Shown here: in pieces, positions 1-12,013 of the stretch
How positions within the stretch are numbered: the stretch's first letter is position 1
How the letters are laid out: each line of letters starts with the position of its first letter
Assembly: GCA_023055425.1 (NCBI GenBank)
Contig: JALGPY010000007.1
Location: forward strand, 87,631,136-87,695,135
Length of the DNA: 64,000 bases
Origin: Linanthus parryae
Taxonomy: Eukaryota > Streptophyta > Magnoliopsida > Ericales > Polemoniaceae
Direction: 5' to 3'
Translations under genes and position numbers: made by a program
Notes under the pieces: generated by a model
What the model was told of the DNA's origin: nothing
The model's input: only the letters and a program-made list of their open reading frames with translations
Database searches by the model: none

Positions 1-8
1 TCAAGAAG

Positions 9-945
9 TTGCATATTAATATTCCTTTCGCGGAGGCCATTTCACAAATGCCCAAGTATGCTAAGTTTCTCAAGGACCTCCTTTCCAATAGGAGGCGCAT
101 GGATGAATTTGAGACTGTGACTTTGAATGAAGAGTGTAGCGCCGTGGTGCAAAAGGTGTTGCCAAAGAAAATAAGATCCGGGCAGTTTCATCATTCCTGT
201 GACATTGGGAGATGCATTCCATGGTAGAGCATTGTGTGATCTTGGCCCAAGCATAAATTTGATGCCCACATCAGTATTTGAGCAACTTGGTGTAGGGGAT
301 CCAAAACTGAATCATATGTGTTTGCAGATGGCAGATCGTACCATCAAACGCCTAAGGGGCGTGTTGGAGGATGTTCTAGTGAGATTCGAAGGACTCCTCT
401 TCCCCGCGGATTTTGTGATTCTAGACATGGAAGCTGATGATGATGTTCCACTCATATTGGGACGACCACTCATTGCCACGAGGAAGACTATCATTAATGT
501 TGCCAATGGAGAGTTGACGATGCGGATTAGCGACGAAAAGGTGGCATTCAATGTATTTGAAGCTATGAAGTTCCCGGCGTATGCGGTAAGTGAGCAGTGT
601 TTTGGTGTGGAGGCATACACACCGGATGAGGAGGATGACATTTTATTGGAGCCGCTATATGAAGAACTTGCTCTACTTGATTCTAGCAAAAAAGAGCAAG
701 TTATGGAGACTCATTGGCGCCAGCCCCTACTCCTCTTTAATGAGGGAAGCATGAAGATTCTTACCCCTTCTCTTATTACTGCTCCTGTTTTAGAATTAAA
801 TCCTTTACCTGTTCATTTAAAATATTTATACTTGGGATCTAATGAGACTTTGCCTGTGATTGTAACTGCATGTTTGGACAGGGACAGGAGAAGCAGCTTC
901 TCAAGGTATTGCAGGAAAGGAAAGCAGCTATGGGATGGACCATAG
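9..945 (+). pseudogene. Athila gag C-terminus and retropepsin, frameshifted
   Basis: Bases 9-178 encode the conserved end of Athila gag (MPKYAKFLKDLL, then EECSAVVQK). The frame changes near base 180-199 and continues as the aspartic protease to 945. The catalytic Asp is in CDLG, with the Asp codon at about 238-240. It is followed by INLMP and the second conserved block PLILGRPL near 450-475. In Athila elements this protease is released from the gag-pol polyprotein. The frame breaks again after about 900, before RT. This is a decayed piece of a polyprotein, not a separate gene; the start near base 9 is only where the window begins. Confidence 0.85.
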
Positions 946-1855
946 CAGATATCAAGGGGACAACCCTACAGTTTGCCAGCACAAGATAGGGCTCATGGAA
1001 GATAAGAAGCCGGTAGTCCAATATCAGCGCCGCCTCAACCCTCAAATGCAAAAGGTGGTGAATAAAGAGGCGCTTAAATGATTGGAAGCAGGTATCATCT
1101 ATCCGATTTTCGACATCACATGGACTAGCCGGGTGTTGTGTGTCCCTAAGAAGGGAGGTATTACTGTGGTTGAAGGGGAAAAAGGTGATCAGATTGCCAC
1201 TCGTACCGTTACTGGGTGGAGATTTTGCATGGATTACCGCAAACTCAACGATACCACATTGAAGGACAAATTTCCTCTCCCATTCGTTGATCAGATGCTT
1301 GATAGGCTGGTGCGCCATTCTTATCACTGCTTTATGGATGGGTAGTCAGGGTATGATCAGATAGCAATTGAGCCAGCTGACCAGGAAAAGGTGACATTCA
1401 CTTTTCCCTATGCAACTTTTGCCTTTAGAATCATGCCATTTGGGTTATGCAACGCACCCGCTACATTCTAGAGGTGTATGATGTCTATCTTCTCCGATAT
1501 GATGGAGCAGAATTTTGAAGTCTTCATGGATGATTTTTCACTATACGGTGATGGGTTCGAAGACTGTCTACATCAGCTAGCTCGGGTTCTCGACAGATGC
1601 ATTGACACCAACCAAGTGCTCAACTTGGAAAAGTGTCATTTCATGGTGATCGAGGGGATAGTGTTGGGGCACAAGATTTCAAGCAAGGGCTTAGATTAGA
1701 GGTGGACCGGGCAAAAATTGAGGTGATAGAGAAGCTTCCATATCCTACATCTTTCAAAGGGGTACGGAGTTTCTTAGGACATGCAGGGTTCTACCGGCGT
1801 TTCATTAAAGACTTTTTGACGATCACAAAGCCTTTGTCTGGATAGCTTGAGAAGG
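946..1855 (+). pseudogene. Athila reverse transcriptase domain, several stops
   Basis: The domain copies element RNA into DNA. Recognisable blocks are the EAGIIYPI start, TRTVTGWRFCMDYRKLN near 1,195-1,255, MPFGLCNAPATF near 1,435-1,470 and the catalytic FMDD at 1523-1534. They are followed by the EKCHF, VLGHKIS, KIEVIEKLP and FLGHAGFYRRFIKDF blocks typical of gypsy RT. Stops are visible near 1079, 1344, 1470 and 1843. A short insertion near 1690-1700 shifts the frame just before the VDRAK block. The catalytic Asp pair is still present, so loss came from stops and frameshifts and not from the active site. Confidence 0.9.
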
Positions 1856-2400
1856 ACGCAGTATTTGATTTCAATGAAGAGTGCAAGACAGCTTTTGATT
1901 TTCTCAAGAAGAAGCTGATTAGCACGCCTATCATCACCACACCAGACTGGACCCTACCATTTGAGCTCATGCGTGATGCTAGTTATTATGCGGTGGGAGC
2001 AGTTCTGGGACAGCGAAAAGACAAGGTAGCCCATGTTATCTATTATGCTAGCTGGACCTTGAAATATGCACATGTAAATTATGCTACTACCGAGAAAGAA
2101 ATTTTATCTATTATTTTTGCATTGGACAAGTTTTGTCCATATCTTATGGGTTCCTAGGTGACTATCTTTACGGACCATGCTGCACTCAAGTACCTACTCA
2201 CCAAGAAGGATGCCAAGCCGAGATTAATTAGGTGGGTATTGTTGATGCAAGAATTTGATATAGAGATCGAAGACAAGAAAGTGGTGGAGAATGTAGTGGC
2301 TGACCATTTATCACGTTTGGAGAATGAGAAGCATGAGGAGGTGCCAATCAGAGAAGAGTTTCTAGATGAACAGCTAATGGTAGTGGTTGCAGCTGTGCCT
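1856..2400 (+). pseudogene. Athila RNase H domain, one internal stop
   Basis: The domain degrades the RNA strand of the RNA:DNA hybrid during replication. Blocks in order are DASYYAVGAVLGQ near 1,975, YATTEKE (catalytic Glu region) near 2,080-2,100, then [11 protein letters not shown] near 2,167-2,200 with its conserved Asp. The domain closes with VADHLSRL near 2,295. One TAG at 2155-2157 interrupts it between the second and third blocks; sequence on both sides is otherwise in frame. It is contiguous with RT upstream and integrase downstream. Confidence 0.88.
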
Positions 2401-3664
2401 TGGTTTGTCGACTTGGAAAATTTCAAGGCACTCAATATTATCCCCAAAGACATGAACTCCCACCAGAGAAAGAATTTCTTTGCAGATGCGCGACATTATT
2501 TCTGGGATGATCCTTATATGTTCAAGCTGGGAGCAGCTAATGTACTGCGGAGGTGTGTTGCTGAGCCAGACACATTGGAGATTCTTAGACACTACCACGA
2601 GTTGAACTGTGGAGGTCAATTCAGCAAATCACGCACAGTGGCAAAGGTACTTGGCCTACATTGAATAAATATGCTAGTTTGTTTGTGAAGCAGTGTGACC
2701 GGTGTCAGATAACCGACAATATTTCCAACCAAAATGAGATGCCTCATAATTTCGTGTTGGAGGTGGAGCCGTTTGATGTTTGGGGCATTGATTTCATGGG
2801 GCCATTCCCCTCTTCACTTGGTAATCTCTATATCCTCTTGGCTTTTGATTATGTGACCAAGTGGGTGGAGGCATTGGCGTGTCCCAAGGTGAGACCGTAG
2901 AGAGATTTGTGCTCAAGAACATATTCACGCGGTTTGGGACTCCCAGGGCCATTATTAGTGATGAGGGATCAAATTTTTTGAACAAAGTCTTTGCCAATGT
3001 GTTGAGCATGTATGGGGTGAAGACCCACAAAATATCACTAGCCTACCATTTGCAGTCGAATGGGCAAGCTGAAGTATCCAACCGCAAGATCAAGGGAATT
3101 CTGGAGAAGATAGTCAATCCGGGATGCAAAGATTGGTCTCTACACTTGGATGACAGTCTATGGGCATACATGACAACATACAAAACTCCCTTGGGCATGT
3201 CTCCCTACCAACTAGTATTTGGGAAGTCATGTCATCTTCCGGTATAACTTGAGCACAAGGCGTTCTGGGCCTTGAAGAAGATCAACTTGGATGCTAAGCT
3301 CTCAGGTGAGCGAAGGAAACTGGTGTTACTCGAACTGCAAGAATTTCGGTTGATGGCTTATGAGAGTACAAAAATTTACAAGGAAAGGACCAAGCAGTGG
3401 CACGATAAGCATATCATACCGAGGGACTTCAAGGTTGGACATAAGGTATTGATCTTCAATACTAGGCTGAAGGTTGTTCCAGGAAAGTTGAAATCTAGAT
3501 GGAGTGGACCATACAAGATTACTGAAGTCTATCCATGGGGTTCTCTTGAGGTGGAAGATGCAAATAGGAACAGGTTCAAGGTAAATGGCCATAGAGCAAA
3601 GCCGTATGTGGATGGGAATTTAATTAGAGTCATTGAATGGCTCCATGCAACTCCTGCTATTTAA
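2401..3664 (+). pseudogene. Athila integrase, frameshifted, with intact C-terminal part
   Basis: The protein inserts the DNA copy into the host genome. The zinc-binding region is split between frames near 2,590-2,715 (HYHE, then CDRC). The catalytic core is visible as WGIDFMGPF near 2,785, SDEGSNFLN near 2,960 and the region [11 protein letters not shown] near 3,055-3,085. The C-terminal part ([30 protein letters not shown]) is open from 3,272 to 3,664. Stops occur near 2,664, 2,899 and 3,245. Base 3,187 is the left edge of the large duplication; sequence from there on recurs at 41,212. Confidence 0.88.
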
Positions 3665-5334
3665 GTATCTCTGAGGTAACTGAGTCGGGCCGTCGACCTT
3701 AAATTACAAGCGCTTGTTGGGAGGCAACCCAACCTATTTATTGCTGTAGTTTAGGTTTTTAATACTGTTTTATTTGTTTTATTCTGTTTGATTTATTTGA
3801 GAGGTGCGAGAGAGTGGATTTAATGTTTATAATGAGTATGTGCAGGATTCCTAGGTGAAAGGTCTATTCCGGATTCCCCTTCTTGATGCACGCGTGAAGA
3901 ACGGATTGAAATTTGAGAAATAGCAGCCCAAAACGCGTATCGGGATTCGGAATGAAGAAATTGAAGTTTGATGTCACTCTTGCACTCATTCAGCATACGC
4001 ACCTTGTGAAGATCACAAACCCGGACTCCCCATCTTGATATACGCGAAGATTTCATTGAAGAGCAGGGAAAGCTGGCACATTGGCACGGATTACGAGGTG
4101 AAATTTTGAAAACATGACTGAAAGCGAAATCGAAGAGTGCCATTGTGTGGGGGTTGTTGAGAGCTTTCCGTAGACAGGTGGATTGTGTATATCGGAGTTT
4201 GCACGAGGAAGTTATGCGAAAAAGGATGCTCAAGTGAGTAGACGCGGTCAAAAACATCCGGAAACGCAAAAAGTGTCTCGAGAAGCATAAAACGGAAGAA
4301 TAAAAGATTCCCGGGACTTTGGGAATTTTTTTAATATAAAAAAAGGAGTCTCGACGATGAGGAGATCCTTCGGAAAGCAAAGACACGGTCAAAGACACGA
4401 AAAATGACGAAAAAGGATGTTTTTGGAGCTGTCTTGGATTCTCTTAGTACTAAGAAAAATGTCTTCGTACTAACAGAAAATACTTAGAAAATTTTTGGAC
4501 ATGATTTTTCTCTTCTAAAAAACAAGAGCTGCCCCTTTCTGGGAAGGCCTTCGTGCGAAGACATTAAAGTCTTCGTGCGAAGAGCCTTCGTACGAACAGT
4601 AGTCTCTTCGCACGAAGAGAAGGCACGTAAATACCCTTCTGCCCTGCGACGGAAGAAGTGGGGGAAAGAGTAAGGGAGGGGCATACATGACTTTTCGTAA
4701 TTTTTTTTCCACATCAAGGACCCGTCGGCTGGTTCTTCTTCATTCTCTATTCTCTCTTTCTCTCAACCTCCATAGCCGACGCATACCTCTCTCCCTCCCA
4801 ACTCAAAGTTCAACCAAATCTCACAATCAAGCTAGGGTTTTTCTCGCGATTCAGAGGTGGTCAAGGCTTGGTGATTGATTTTGGCTGAAGTGGAAACAAG
4901 AGAGAGAAAAGCTTCAAAGTGGGTTTAGGGTTTTCTTCCTAGATCCGATAATTCAACAAGGAGGGTGATTCAACTTTTGGCGAAGAAGAGACTTACGAAG
5001 GCGACGTCACATGGAGCAAAGTGCACCAATTTATTGAAGAATTCATCGAAAAAAAAAATTCGGCGACCCGAAACGGACCTTCTTTCCGGATTTTCTGAAA
5101 AATCCTGCCCGTAAGACTTGCTCCGGGCACGTAGGTACGTCCTAAAATCTCTCTTTACGAGTCTTATGCACAATTGAGTAAAGCCCAATTTTATTGTTGC
5201 GCTTAGTAGCGTGCTTGGGGGCGATTGATTAGAGTCCTAAGCTTACGTGTTTAATTTCTACGTGCTTACTTGCTTTTGTTTACACTCCATGTCACGGTGC
5301 ACAGTTCATATATTTTGTTATTTTCTTACATCTT
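3665..5334 (+). other. Athila spacer between integrase and 3' ORF
   Basis: No convincing coding frame. Open frames here on the minus strand are matched in the second copy but resemble nothing I recognise, and they lie across a normally non-coding part of Athila elements. The stretch holds the palindrome cluster at 4549-4617 and a CT-rich segment near 4,735-4,830. The latter looks like a plant 5' leader (tctctctttctctc, then tagggttttt). A 3' ORF promoter may lie here, as expected for a separately expressed ORF, but no TATA box stands out. Confidence 0.6.
4549..4617. repeat. Cluster of four 12 bp palindromes, CTTCGTRCGAAG type
   Basis: Palindromes at 4549-4560, 4571-4582, 4586-4597 (last base changed) and 4606-4617 share the form CTTCGTGCGAAG, CTTCGTACGAAG or CTTCGCACGAAG. 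The same motif occurs six more times inside the LTR at 9232-9406, and the cluster is kept in the second copy near 42,570-42,645. Function is unknown. Confidence 0.8.
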
Positions 5335-6633
5335 AAATGGCACCTTAAAGAGAAAAACCGGTGAGGGTACGTCTCACGATGCATCTGGGTCGGGTGAATC
5401 TCGGACCGACATACCACCATCACCCACCTATTCTATATTAGAGACTCCTGTCCCTGAGGACCCGGGAGTTGTTGTTCATAGGAAGAGGCCCGCGGGTATT
5501 CAACAGCATAAGATAGGCCCGGGGGTGTATGATAGTTTTTGGTTAGTGACATATGAGGCTCACCTTGACGCCTACAATGACACATACTTGAAAAAGAAGG
5601 GGGAGACCTGAGAAAGAATTTCCTTTGCATAATGATATGCCTGACGCTATTAAAGGTATTTTTACTCGTGAGAAATTGAACAACTGGTTCAAATTTGTAG
5701 GAAAATCTAGCATATTATATCTAGGGGAAATTTTTCTTAATTTGAGGTATGCCAAGGATGGAGAGAGCTAGGACCCACGGATGGTTTATTGTCGGGGCAA
5801 GTGGATAGTCTTCAAGCCTGAGTCTATCCGCATCGCCCTTGGGTTCCCGCGTCTGCGAGAGGCGTGTGCTTATCATGCCACCATGAGGAGGGGAAATATT
5901 TTTCCCGAGGGGGAATAAATTTTGTTTTAAACCAGGGAAAGACCCATGGGATAGGCGGGGAGATATGCCGTGTTGGCGGGCTCATAAGAATGAGTTCAAG
6001 CCCGAAGCTCGGTGGTCCTGTGAGCTATTAGAGAATTGGGTTCTGGGAATCACGCGGAACCCAACTTACACATTCAAGATTTGTGTCATGGCTCTATGTC
6101 TGTGGCCTGGAGATAGGATAAACATCCCTAAGATGATTTGGTATAATTGTCTTGAGAGAGGATCTATAAATAACAAATTAGGACCTGGTCATACTTGTCT
6201 TTTGACTCATTTGGCTACTGCTGAGGTAGAGGTGGCGGTCATGGATGCTGAAAAATTTGATGACCGGGTGTGGTCTAAATTTGATGAGTCTGCTAAAACT
6301 AGGTCAAAGGGAAAGAAGCCAAAAACTTCTAGATTTGACAACCAAGTGGGGTATGATAAGTTGAGAGAAGAGATGGCCCGGGATGGATTAGAGAGAAGAA
6401 GCCAATTTCACACCAGTAGCAATTAGGTGAAACAAGGTAATTTGATCCAGATGGTGGGGCGATGGGTAGTTCAGTCTAGTGGATTGCCAGAAGAGGAATT
6501 TGTTCCACCGGTTCCGAACACTGATCCTTGGTTCCAAGAGGATGGGTTCGAGTATCCGATCCCACCTAGTGATGAGTAGTCTGCAGATGGAGACTCAGAA
6601 GAAGAAGAAGATCCTGAGTGTGGAGAGCATTAG
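5335..6633 (+). pseudogene. Athila 3' ORF, putative plant transposon protein (PF20167-like)
   Basis: A frame begins with an MAPK-type start near 5,337, shifted by one base in this copy. It runs through a Ser/Pro-rich N-terminus and a conserved middle (VTYEAHLDAYN, LNNWFKFVG, RGKWIVFKPESIRIALGFP). The second half has LENWVLGITRNPTY, LCLWPGDRINIPKMIWYN and HTCLLTHLA, then an acidic tail (DGDSEEEEDPE). The middle is of the kind annotated in plants as 'putative plant transposon protein', the usual 3' or env-position ORF of Athila elements. No signal peptide or membrane segment is evident. Stops at 6424-6426 and 6577-6579 are sense codons in copy 2, so they arose after duplication. The family assignment is from memory of its wording. 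Confidence 0.7.
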
Positions 6634-8913
6634 ACGTTGGCCCCGAATGTGGGCCCCGATGATGATGAGGATGAGTAGGGGAGAGAGCGTTTATGCTAGG
6701 ATTGTTGAGTCCTCGTCGTATCGTTGAGGACAACGATGCATCCTAGTGTGGGGGTGGTGTACACCTTTTACTAGCCAAGTGTCGAGTCATTGCATCGTTT
6801 GTCACATGTAGATTAGTTTCTTGTTATGTCCTTATTTTCACCTTTATTATTTATAATTTTGTTGCACTTTTATTTTTATTGAGTCACCCTAACCTTGTCG
6901 AGTCATTAAATCGAGTAGACCGTGCATATAGTTTAGAAAAAAAAATCATTAAAATTATGAATCCTAAAAATTATTTTTTTTGAGAAAAGGGCAATCAAAA
7001 GAGGCTAACATTTTATAAATCACGAAGTGTGAGAATTTTAGGAATAGGGCATGATTTGCGACTGAGAGTGACAACGTGAGTCCCCCTTAGTAAGTATAGA
7101 GAGACTCTCTTTACGGGAATGCGTGCCTATTTTACGCACGAACTTAATTCAAATCTAAAGTGTGTGCCTAGTTTTCTTACATGATTTGAGCTAGGTGGGA
7201 GCTAAACAAGCTGAACGTTCATGTGTTCGTCTTAGGTAGTCGCCAACTCGCCTCGTAGTGGCACACAGAACAGCTGTGCGAGGTCGTGTATTAGAGCACT
7301 CACTGCTTATAGAACTTACCCTGTTGGACCACTTGAAAACCCGGCTTTGAACCTTGGATTCTTTGATAACCTCTTGACTAGGGTGACGATTCTTGGCCTT
7401 CATCATTGATCGTTTAGAATCACCGCTTTAGTGCGTCACTAGGGAGTTGTAGTTGAGGGGGTTCGATGAGGGAGTACTTCATGATATATTCTTGTGAGTC
7501 TTACATATCGCTTATGTTTCATTTGTGATTTACGTGGGGATGCGAGGGTGAGTGAGAGTAGGCTTGCGCACTTTGGTGTGGCGGTGTCCCATGTCGTTAC
7601 AACATGGACACAATGTGGAGAGCCATGAGTGCGTAACATCCAATATGCACAAAATTGGGTTGGGTGAATTTCATTGGTGGATCGTGCTAGGTACCGGATT
7701 TCATTCATCGTGGTGTTGTAGGTTCGGTTGGATTAGGCACGAGACATACATCCGATTGACTACTTGAGAGGGAGCGTGATTACATTCGAGTGTGGGGGTG
7801 TCGAATGTTGACTACGGACATCGAGGTTGAGCTTGCGAAGACTCCATCCCCACACATGTGCTTTGATTTGTTTGCGGGTTAGTTTTGTGACACCATGGAT
7901 TTCATCGAGTTAGGGGGAGATGAAGTTACTAGTGATATTTATTCAACAAATTGATTATTTCCTCCCCCTTTCATCTTATTTTTTGGCTTGACTCTTGGAA
8001 GACCACTCGGGATTTGTATTGCGGAATTTTTGGGAAAATAGAAAGAGATGAAAAAAAAGAAAGAAAAAAGAAAGAAGAAAAAGGTAAAAGAGAAAAAAAA
8101 GGAGAGTTGAAATAATGGAATAAATAGGAGCTCATTGGAAGACCAAGTGGAGAAGCAACTAGTTCATCAACGGGAAGTATCATCTTGTGCACAATTCACG
8201 AAGGTGGCCGTGGAGATCGTAATTGTACCGGGGTTTGAGGGGATCGAGTGCCGGAGATTGTGAGTTTCGGGTTCGGTTTCTATCATCGTTGCGAGGGTGT
8301 GTGAGATGTGGTATTATTGTGAGAATGTGACACTTTAGGACTTATACATGATTTTTATCCTTTTTGTCCCTAAGCCTAATCATTCTAACCCGTTAGTGGA
8401 ATAGGAGCTCGAACCTTGAACGTGGCTTAGCTTAGCGTAGCCTCTTATTTTGTTGGCACACGCGAAGAGGTAATGCATTCTTGTACGTAGTAAGGCTAGG
8501 CTTTCTATAACAGCTAGGGGAGATTCTCATTGTCTAATTTGATTTCAAATAATGCCTTATATCTAGATTTCTCTTCGCTTCATGATAACTGGTTTAAGCT
8601 AATGGAGATTTCCCGATCTCGCAAAAAGAAAAAAAAATGTGTTATTTCAATACTTGCATAGTGAATATTGCATTTGCATATAAGTGCATTGTGTATAATC
8701 GATTCGTGTTGTCTAGTAAAAGGATGGTTTGTGGATTGGTTTCGAACTCGAACTCGTATGAAATGATTGGTATAAGTATGCAAATGGCGTAGGGAAGTAT
8801 GCAATGATGAATAGTTTTTGTATGCAAAGTTGGAGTGATTGAGGGAAGTGAGAGGATTTTGGCTTGAGAGTTTGTTATGGCTTGGGAATTTGCTCGGAAC
8901 GAGCAAAAGGTAG
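6634..8913 (+). other. Athila spacer between 3' ORF and LTR, non-coding
   Basis: About 2.3 kb with no supported gene. It includes an A-rich purine stretch near 8,046-8,100. It ends in the polypurine-type run AAAAGGTAGTGTGGGGG (about 8,905-8,920), which leads into the LTR. The second copy lacks about 66 bp corresponding to 7,003-7,067. Confidence 0.6.
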
Positions 8914-10398
8914 TGTGGGGGTAGTTTATAACTCCATTTTCGGAGTTATTTTATTCCTTATTTTGCTACGTTTTGCGTGCTCAACATGGATAATTTGCCA
9001 TCTTTTGAGTGAATTATGCTAAAATTGGAGAATATGAGTTCTTGAGCTATTATTGTTAAATCCGGGCGTTTCTAGTGTAATTACGAGCTTTTATTGTGAT
9101 ATGATCGCGGGTTGTGTTTTCTTGTTGTGATTCGCAGGAAAATAGGGCTTGGATGTTTATGCGGGGAATAGAAACGAGCTTTTGAAAGGAGGAACTCAAA
9201 GAAGAAGCCAAAAGAAGGTGACTGAAGGTCTTTTCGTGCGAAGAGATTTATCTTCGTGCGAAGAGAAAAAGACTTAGAAATATTTTGATGCTGCCAAAAG
9301 TCTCCCAGAAAGAGGAACTGCCCCAAAGTGAGAAGGTCTTCGCACGAAGAGGGCAAAGTCTTCGTACGAAGACCCTTCGTGCGAAGAAAAAGTTGTTCGT
9401 ACGAAGACATCGCTGGAATGGACGGATTTCGCCGGGGTTTTTCTACAATTTCTCCAAACTTTGTTATAGCATTATGGAAACGTATTTAAGCTAATTAGGT
9501 CGAGATTATGAGTAGTTGGAGCATATTTTGGATGTGTTTTGAGAGCTAGGGATCACCATTGAAGCTTGAGAAGCGTGTGGATACTTCGTTTGATTCCTAA
9601 ACTCTTTCTTATCTCTAGTTCTTGTTTATGATCATCAAAATTGGTATTATGATCATGTTTTTTAGTAGCTAAACACTTTATTGCTGGGAATTACTTGTTG
9701 GAGAACTAGGGTTTGCTTGAATGAATGTTTTGATGCTTTGATTCGTTCGTTGGATTAAAATTATGCGTTCTCCTCTTATTATGATTATCTTGTGTTTGAT
9801 TATTCCATGTTCTCGCGAGTAGCTAACGTAGGAGCAAACTAAATTAGAACTTGTGTGGTAAATCCATGAGATTTAGTCAATAAATCAAGATAATCACCTA
9901 GTCGTATCATTATCTCGTAAATGGGTATTGTTAATTAGGATCAAAGAGTAGATTAAAATACGATAATGCATTCTTGTAATTGAATTAGACTTGGTAACTC
10001 GGTCTAAGTTGAAAGTAAGTGTAGGCAAATTGCTTGGTAAATCGGTAATTTGTAGAATGCTCGTTTGATAAGAGTAGTGTATTTGCGTTCCAAATATCAA
10101 AATAACATTCAAAGAATCCTTAGTAATCCACAAGAAGAATTCCCAACACTTGTCTCTTTTATAAGAATACTCCTATAAATCGTGTCTTCGTCAATTGTGA
10201 TGAAATTCATAGTTAATTGAGATATTTTTCATTTCATTTTATTAAATTTAGGAAAACAAACAACTTCGCGACTTGCCCACATATGGTTAGATATAATAAC
10301 TGATTTAACAAAGTACCTTGGATTCGACAACCGGGATTTCCGGATTATTACTACACACGACGGCCATACACTTGTGGTTAGAGCGTGTCGCGTTCATA
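8914..10398 (+). repeat. Athila 3' LTR (approximate ends)
   Basis: The start is placed at the TGTGGGGG polypurine-like run. The true first base could be up to about 12 bp later, since related elements begin the LTR after this G run. The end is placed near the GTGTCGCGTTCATA motif, which in this group lies close to the LTR 3' border (preceded by 'ccttggattcgac' and 'cggattattacta' type sequence). The 5' partner LTR is outside the window, so the ends cannot be confirmed by comparison. The paralogue at 46,848-48,332 only confirms the sequence. Six CTTCGTRCGAAG-type palindromes lie inside. Confidence 0.6.
9232..9406. repeat. Six CTTCGTRCGAAG-type palindromes inside the LTR
   Basis: Copies at about 9232-9243, 9252-9263, 9338-9349, 9360-9371, 9375-9386 and 9395-9406. 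Two have one changed end base. The same motif occurs in the spacer of the same element at 4549-4617. Shared motifs in LTR and spacer suggest a protein-binding or structural role in the element, which is inference. Confidence 0.8.
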
Positions 10399-10819
10399 TA
10401 ATACCCTAAAGTATAAGTAAAAAGAAATGCAATACATGGAATATAATGAGCAACTAATCAAGAAATACAACACATTGATCATTAAACAATTAGTTTCACA
10501 TGTATTTGCACACACGTTGATCACACAGGCTTTCGAAAACAATCCCCAACTCGTGATTACCTAACCCATACTCCAATGTAAGGCTCAAACCCATATTCTT
10601 TAGCTAATCGAGTAGGCCAAAGTTCTTAGCTAGGAGGGGGTGGGTGGGAATACTTGCTTACTAAGCCTATTTTCATAATATTTAAACACATAACAGCCCT
10701 ATCCAAGACTACCCAAATTCCCAACAGCTTGTCAAATTTTAAATTATTTCCCTATGTCCATTTTAAATTTCTCCTACAGGTTATAGATTCGCTTTTTAAT
10801 AGCCTTGTTGATACCAACT
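10399..10819. other. Unassigned AT-rich sequence
   Basis: No gene is seen. The right end reads TTGATACCAAC just before TGTAACACC. On the minus strand this is TTGGTATCAA, matching the first bases of the primer-binding site for initiator tRNA-Met (TGGTATCA). The stretch may be the short remaining leader of the LTR fragment that follows, and the rest is unexplained. Confidence 0.4.
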
Positions 10820-11905
10820 GTAACACCCCCAAACTGGCCAAGCCAGAAGCCCCGGGTGTCACTCCGTACACCAGGTTAAACCCGGATACAAGGAGGTTTT
10901 AAAACGGAGAATCCAAACAAAGTCCATAAAATATTAATTGAATAATTCAAACTATTTCGCAACAAATATGGGCATTATTCCAATCTAGAAATTCTCTAAG
11001 TCTAACTGAAGTTCTAAAGTAAATAAATGTGATCTACTAAAATTCTCCTATATGTGAGTCGCACTCCTGGTACTCCAAGCTTCCACCTAAACCTGTGGTG
11101 CAGAAAATAAAAAGAAACACCACAGTCTCCAAAATCAGCGGAAATACTGAGCAAATAAACACCCAGACATGTAAACCGATTATGAGGCATGTTTATAAAA
11201 TGACACAACAGTTTGAAAGAGATGAAGTATAAGTATGAAATAAGAATTCACCAAATCTTTTCCTTTTATCACTTCACTTGCGGGAAACATTCCCAAATCC
11301 TTTCAATGTCCAAAGGGGACTTTCAGATTTAAACATTAAATCCAATCTTGGAAATCCATATTTTATCTTGTTGACATGGGGAAGTACCAACCATCACACA
11401 CTACCAAAACCATAAGTTTCGACACCCCGTAAGACTTCTTTCGGCCAGAGAGGTAAGTACATGGAGCAAATCTCGGGGACTTGCAACCGAGTAAACCAAA
11501 TAAACGAGTCGAGAGACCGTATTCAACAACTAACAAACCATAATAAAGATCCCTGGTACAACTATTTCACTTTACGTCATTACGTCTTATTAATTCTTCA
11601 TGTGATAGTTGTGACATCGTCACTTTCGTAAAACCAACAAGATGCTCAAATAAACATTTAAAACATATATTTTATTTTGAGACAATAAATCACAAAACAC
11701 AGTTTAGACACGAAAGAAGGTACGGGCACTAGGCCTGACATGTTTACTTACCTCAACAAATCGCAATCACAGCAAACTAGTCGTAGTACTCGACGTATCC
11801 TTCGTCGGAGAACTCGTTGCCTACAAATTTATAATTCCATAATTAATACAATGCTAGCGCAAACACAAACAAAGTCCTACTTGTACGCGCAAGTGTGACC
11901 CCTAC
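10820..11905 (-). repeat. LTR-like fragment on minus strand (right end uncertain)
   Basis: It starts TGTAACACCCCC, a common LTR terminus in plant gypsy elements. A minus-strand primer-binding-site match lies two bases outside it. No internal domains remain to the left before the Athila LTR, so this is a truncated element. The right border is a guess. In copy 2 the first 44 bp (10,821-10,864) and about 160 bp near 11,750-11,905 are missing, so neither copy is complete. Confidence 0.4.
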
Positions 11906-12013
11906 TATTTACCCAAGATCTAACGATAATATTTCTATTAATAAAACATGATTTATACAGACTATCATTTATTATCGTACAACATCACTATAGTAATATA
12001 AATATAACTTATA

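Larger units (their letters stand above)
1..10398 (+). mobile_element. Ty3/gypsy retrotransposon, Athila type, 5' end outside window
   Basis: The window opens inside the gag-pol reading frame. Protease, RT, RNase H and integrase follow in that order, then a long spacer, a 3' ORF, more spacer and a 3' LTR. This order (pol, 3' ORF far downstream, long spacers, LTR of about 1.5 kb) fits the Athila lineage. So do the wording of the gag end (MPKYAKFLKDLL) and the protease (CDLG, then INLMP). Many in-frame stops and frameshifts make it non-functional. The 5' LTR and most of gag lie to the left of base 1. A partial second copy starts at 41,212. Confidence 0.88.

Noticed and set aside
3820..4398. Minus-strand frame of 192 codons, recurring at 41,845-42,422
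   Set aside because: It recurs only because the block is duplicated. It has no recognisable domain and lies in the Athila spacer. In copy 2 it is split into two overlapping frames.
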